Assembly (NCBI GenBank): GCA_964017045.1
Contig: OZ024795.1
Location: forward strand, 54,661,350 to 54,725,349
Origin: Omphiscola glabra
Taxonomy: Eukaryota; Mollusca; Gastropoda; Lymnaeidae
Direction of reading: 5' to 3'
Length of the DNA: 64,000 nucleotides
Below are positions 60,166-64,000 of this stretch, in pieces. The translations under genes and the position numbers were made by a program. The notes below the pieces were generated by a model, which was not told the DNA's origin, did no database searches, and saw nothing but the letters and a program-made list of their open reading frames with translations. Positions within the stretch are counted from its first letter, which is position 1; each line of letters begins with the position of its first letter.

Positions 60166-60213
60166 ACAATTTAAAAACGGAGACTGCGTTGGACGGGAGC
60201 CTTGAGAAAATGT

Positions 60214-60360
60214 CGGATGCAAGCAAAAGTGATCTACAGACAGAAACCTAGGTACAGTCGGCTCATTGATCGACCAATGAGATGGACTGACGATGTAGAG
60301 AAGGACTTACATCAGCTGGGGGTCGGAAAGCCGTGGATTGATCCGAATGAAAGCATGTAG
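60214..60360 (+). pseudogene. Relic of a LINE-type reverse-transcriptase ORF C-terminus
   Basis: One frame, ending at the TAG at 60358-60360, reads RYSRLIDRPMRWTDDVEKDL followed by HQLGVGKPW. This matches the RP..RW.DDV..DL..LGV..W pattern common at the C-terminal end of non-LTR retrotransposon polyproteins in invertebrates. The open stretch is about 45 codons, with no reverse transcriptase or endonuclease nearby, so it is a truncated fossil. Confidence 0.5.
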
Positions 60361-60505
60361 TGGAACAGGGCAGGGACATGGGCTAAGGTGCCACTGATGA
60401 TGCTTACAGAGACAATGAATGAAAACATGTAGTGGAACAGGACAGGGACATGGGCTGAGGTGCCACTGATGATGATTACAGACGATGAATGAAAACGTGT
60501 CACGG
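60361..60505. repeat. About 68-bp tandem duplication
   Basis: Two copies starting gtggaacagggcagggacat and gtggaacaggacagggacat. Confidence 0.9.
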
Positions 60506-61009
60506 TGTTGAGCAAAGCGTGTTCTGCTCAACCATTTAAACAGTATCTAGTCAAACCGTGTCCACTTTACACATTTCTATGTTCATCTTTTATTATTACA
60601 AAAATTTATTATACACTGCTCAAGTGCGATAACAAGCGCATCAAAAGTATCTAACTTAAATTGAATGATGTAAATGTATTTACACTTTGTTTCTGATGTT
60701 ATAGTGCTGCATTTCAATGACATGTCAATTAAAAAAAGACCAAATAATTAATATGTGGCGTTTTTGTGAATTTTAGTATGAAAACTTTGCACTTTTAAAT
60801 GGATTCTCTTCTGTTCCCTTCTCTTATCTCTCACACTCACACTCTTTCCTTCCATTTTGTAAAACTTAGTCTCCTCACTCTATCTCTCTTTCTCACTTTT
60901 CCTTTCTAGGTGTCTCTTAATATTCCCCAAACACTATCCACACACACACGCAAAATACGAACTGCAGGAATCGACTTTAACATTATTTATTGGTTTTATC
61001 ATTTTGTTG
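60506..61009. other. AT-rich spacer
   Basis: Includes a pyrimidine-rich tract at about 60800-60910. No gene recognised. The last 8 bases (ttttgttg) are the MITE target duplication. Confidence 0.45.
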
Positions 61010-61195
61010 CAGTGGCGTATTGAGGGGGGGGGGCAAGGGGGCATCATGCCCCGGGCGCTACTCACAAAGGGGCGCTAAATGGTATATTTTACTATAATAT
61101 TGTATGGTTTTCGAATAGGGGGGCGCTAAAAAGGTATTGGGGGGCGCTAAAAAGGTATTGTGCCCCGGGCGCGAGTTAAGCTCGCTACGCCACTG
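61010..61195 (+). mobile_element. hAT-type MITE family A, copy 4, with internal duplication
   Basis: Begins cagtggcgtattgaggg and ends gctcgctacgccactg, with the perfect 8-bp duplication TTTTGTTG (61002-61009, 61196-61203). It is about 20 bp longer than the other copies because ggggcgctaaaaaggtatt occurs twice in tandem. Confidence 0.94.
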
Positions 61196-62864
61196 TTTTG
61201 TTGTGTATAATATAAAATTAATTTATTATTTTTAAATTAAACATTTTAAAGGAAAAAATTATTGAATCCAGATTATAACCTAAACGTTGTTGTTGTTTTT
61301 TTTTTAAATAAAATATCTAGTTCAAATATTCAGTTTTAAAATTCCCAATCAACAAAACATCAAATCACTCTCTTGCCCTTAATTTTTCGCGTGTAATATT
61401 ACAAATATTTCCCCAATGCATGTAATTTAACAATAAGAAAAAATGGAGACAGAAAATTGCTAACACGTGATATTAAAGCACATTTTTATTTTTATGCTTT
61501 ACCAAAAACAATGCGTTAGATTTCAGATTTCCATGACATTATGACAGCTAAAAATAATGAGTACGGGACACATGCCCTCCCCGGAATTAATGTTTTCATT
61601 CCGGCTTACCCAAAACTAATTGGCCCGTTACAGTAGCAATAATAAATTATTCCCCAAAACCACAGGTTTTCCCGGCAGCCTACGGGGAAGCATTTTTTTT
61701 TTTTTTTTTTGTAAACGCTTTGTTGCCAGTTGGCTGCACGTGCGCGTGTAATCGAGTCTATTTGAGATGGGTTGTCTGTATTAATGGTAGTACGGTGTCA
61801 TCTATCACTTGCCTTCCAGCACGACTACTCTTTACGCGATGATTTATGGTGATATCGATACAATTTGGTGAACGAGTCTCTTTCATTGGTTTAGGAACGC
61901 CTCGGTGTTTTGTTTTTGTTTTGTTTTTCAATAAACGTTAAAAATAGACTTGTCAAATAAGAGACTGAATAATACTCAATCATTTCAAGGCCCATCACAC
62001 TAAAATAAAAAAAAAATAAAAAAAACAACCCCTTGAAAATAATAAGCACTATCGGTTTATTCTTCCAGGAAAATCTTTAGACGGCTTAACATCTTGTAAT
62101 TTGAGAAAGTTCATCGCACGGGCCATCATTAATTATGATAGGTGGTGATAAATTTAAAAATAACCAGATCTGAGATGTTGTAAAATTTGATTAGCCATTC
62201 AATTTAAATAATAAAAAATGAATTAAGTTTGGGAATAGCAATTTTTTTTCTTCATTTAAATTTTAAAAACAAAAACTGAATGATATTTAACTGTGGAAGT
62301 TAGTGTCGGATTTTCTGGCTTACCGGTTCTTTGTTGTTGTTTTTTTTTTTTTTTTGGTCTGTTTTTTTTAAAATGGGTTAAACCTGCCATCGGTTTTTAA
62401 CATTCGTTTCCAATTATTCTTTCCTCATCAAGGAGGACACCTTGACATTATCTTTTATAAGATTGAAATTGGCAGTGACATATGTATCTATTTTTAGAGC
62501 TGTCAATGCAGAGCTCGTTTTGATACCACATATCACAAATAATTTATGACAACCTATTTTAAAATATAACACATGCTTTGGGTTTTTTTTCAATTCATTT
62601 AATGTTATTAAAAAATAACATAGGCCTATATTTAAAAAAAAAAATAAAAAATATTTTGAAATTAGTTTTTAACAATCGTTTTGTTGCAATCATCGACCGG
62701 TTATCGGTTTAAAAACTGACCACTAGAAATCCGAGTATCATTTTACACCCTTAAAGTTAGCAAACATGGTTAAGCCTTGATAAAATAGTTAAAAAATACC
62801 GGCAATCTTTTCTAACCACAGGATTTTACGGCATTTTCATGATCTAAAATTTGAATACCCTTTC
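61196..62864. other. AT-rich single-copy interval
   Basis: No coding signal recognised. 61440-61910 is complex and repeat-free and could hold regulatory sequence (see findings). T-runs at about 61692-61710 and 62339-62355. Confidence 0.4.
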
Positions 62865-63595
62865 AGTCCATTGGCTCAAATGTGAATACCCTTTCAGTTC
62901 ATTGGCTCAAATGTGAATACCCTTTCAGTCCATTGGCTCAAATGTGAATACCCTTTCAGTCCATTGGCTCAAATGTGAATACCCTTTCAGTCCATTGGCT
63001 CAAATGTGAATACCCTTTCAGTCCATTGGCTCAAATGTGAATACCCTTTCAGTCCATTGGCTCAAATTTGAATACCCTTTTAATCCATTGGCTCAAATTT
63101 GAATACCCTTTCAATCCATTGGCTCAAATTTGAATACCCTTTATGTCAATTGGCTCAAATTTGAATACCCTTTCAATCCATTGGCTCAAATTTGAATACC
63201 CTTTCAGTCCATTGGCTCATATTTGAATACCCTTTCAGTCCATTGGCTCAAATTTGAATACCCTTTCAGTCCATTGGCTCATATTTGAATACCCTTCAGT
63301 CCATTGGCTCAAATTTGAATACCCTTCCAGTCCATTGGCTCAAATTTGAATACCCTTTCAGTCCATTGACTCAAATTTGAATACCCGTTCAGTGCATTGG
63401 CTCAAATTTGAATACCCGTTCAGTGCATTGGCTCAAATTTGAATACCCTTTCAGTGCATTGGCTCAAATTTGAATACCCGTTCAGTGCATTGGCTCAAAT
63501 TTGAATACCTTTCAGTCCATTGGCTCAAATTTGAATACCCTTTCAGTCCATTGGCTCAAATTTTAACACCCTTTCAGTGCATTGGCTCAAATCAC
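62865..63595. repeat. 31-bp minisatellite, about 23 copies
   Basis: Unit tttgaataccctttcagtcc plus attggctcaaa. Every unit carries ATTGG (an inverted CCAAT). The period is close to three DNA helical turns. Confidence 0.96.
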
Positions 63596-64000
63596 ACAAA
63601 TATATATAAATAGCTTGGTGCTATGGTCCTCATGTAGGAGCAATTGTGTAGCTAGGGTTAGTGCCACCCGGGGCGGACCAAGGGTTTCCCACCTCCTCTC
63701 GTGGAAAAAACCCTCTACAGTTTTTTTGAAAATGCCGCCCTCTTATAAAGTGCTGCGCAGAGCAAAGTGGCCCTCCGCACTCTCTTAAAGGATTTGCATG
63801 GACGGTCTCCAACATGGAAGGCAGCGATAACAGCAACAGAAGCAATTCATGATCATTGTTATTAAAACTGATATTTAATCACCTGTATAAGTGGTTATCT
63901 AAAGTGTAATTAAAAACAATAACCATTTAAAGATATTAAAAATTCATATAATTTCACGTTAAAGGGAATTTACTTGTAGCAAAACCAAATGGCCTTATTC
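63596..64000. other. Dispersed-repeat fragment and spacer to window end
   Basis: At about 63647-63790 a repeat fragment with tgtagctagggttagtgcca and cccggggcggaccaagg recurs in related form at about 36350. No ends or duplications were found. The last 200 bp is AT-rich. Confidence 0.4.

Overview
This is a 64 kb piece of an AT-rich animal nuclear genome. The organism is most likely a gastropod mollusc, and a freshwater pulmonate snail is my best guess. Three things support this: genes split by GT-AG introns, isolated animal gene families (an Atonal-type bHLH factor, a short-chain dehydrogenase, a small secreted Cys-rich family), and a SPIN-type hAT transposon, which outside vertebrates has been reported from very few animals, one of them the pond snail Lymnaea stagnalis. 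The species assignment is inference.

Genes are sparse. I can support four: (1) a complete three-exon short-chain dehydrogenase/reductase on + (7372-9629, 265 aa); (2) the last exon of a secreted eight-cysteine protein on - (11546-11754); (3) a complete two-exon paralogue of it on + (18573-19493, 91 aa) with signal peptide, TATA box and poly(A) signal; (4) a two-exon Atonal-family bHLH transcription factor on + (54306-58655, 243 aa) whose 3.6 kb intron falls at the start of the bHLH domain. The first three sit in the left 20 kb. The bHLH gene is alone on the right, with a mostly gene-free interval of about 34 kb upstream, as is common for developmental regulators.

The dominant component is tandem repeat. 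I count roughly fifty separate minisatellite or satellite arrays with mostly unrelated units of 11-88 bp, covering about 40% of the window by my boundaries. The largest are a 43-bp array (1-3015), a 21-bp array (15492-18326), a 30-bp array followed by a related 27-bp array (23558-26940), a 38-bp array (27694-29675), a 72-bp array (30500-32655) and two adjoining 24-bp arrays (38622-40875). Several show higher-order periodicity. Almost all long open reading frames in the window are by-products of these arrays and are not genes.

Transposable elements: one SPIN-like element (9877-10074, 8-bp target duplication); four copies of a ~166-bp hAT-type MITE, each with a perfect 8-bp target duplication (12166, 13045, 20841, 61010); a related element at 4116; two copies of a second MITE family with 6-bp duplications (35838, 41425); a solo LTR of 1068 bp with a 5-bp duplication, inserted inside the 30-bp minisatellite (23806-24873); and a fragment of a LINE C-terminus near 60214-60360. 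Between arrays lie islands of ordinary-complexity DNA (22560-22800, 29770-30010, 38440-38640, 41890-42440, 51550-52150, 53280-53900, 61440-61910) that could be regulatory, but sequence alone does not show this.
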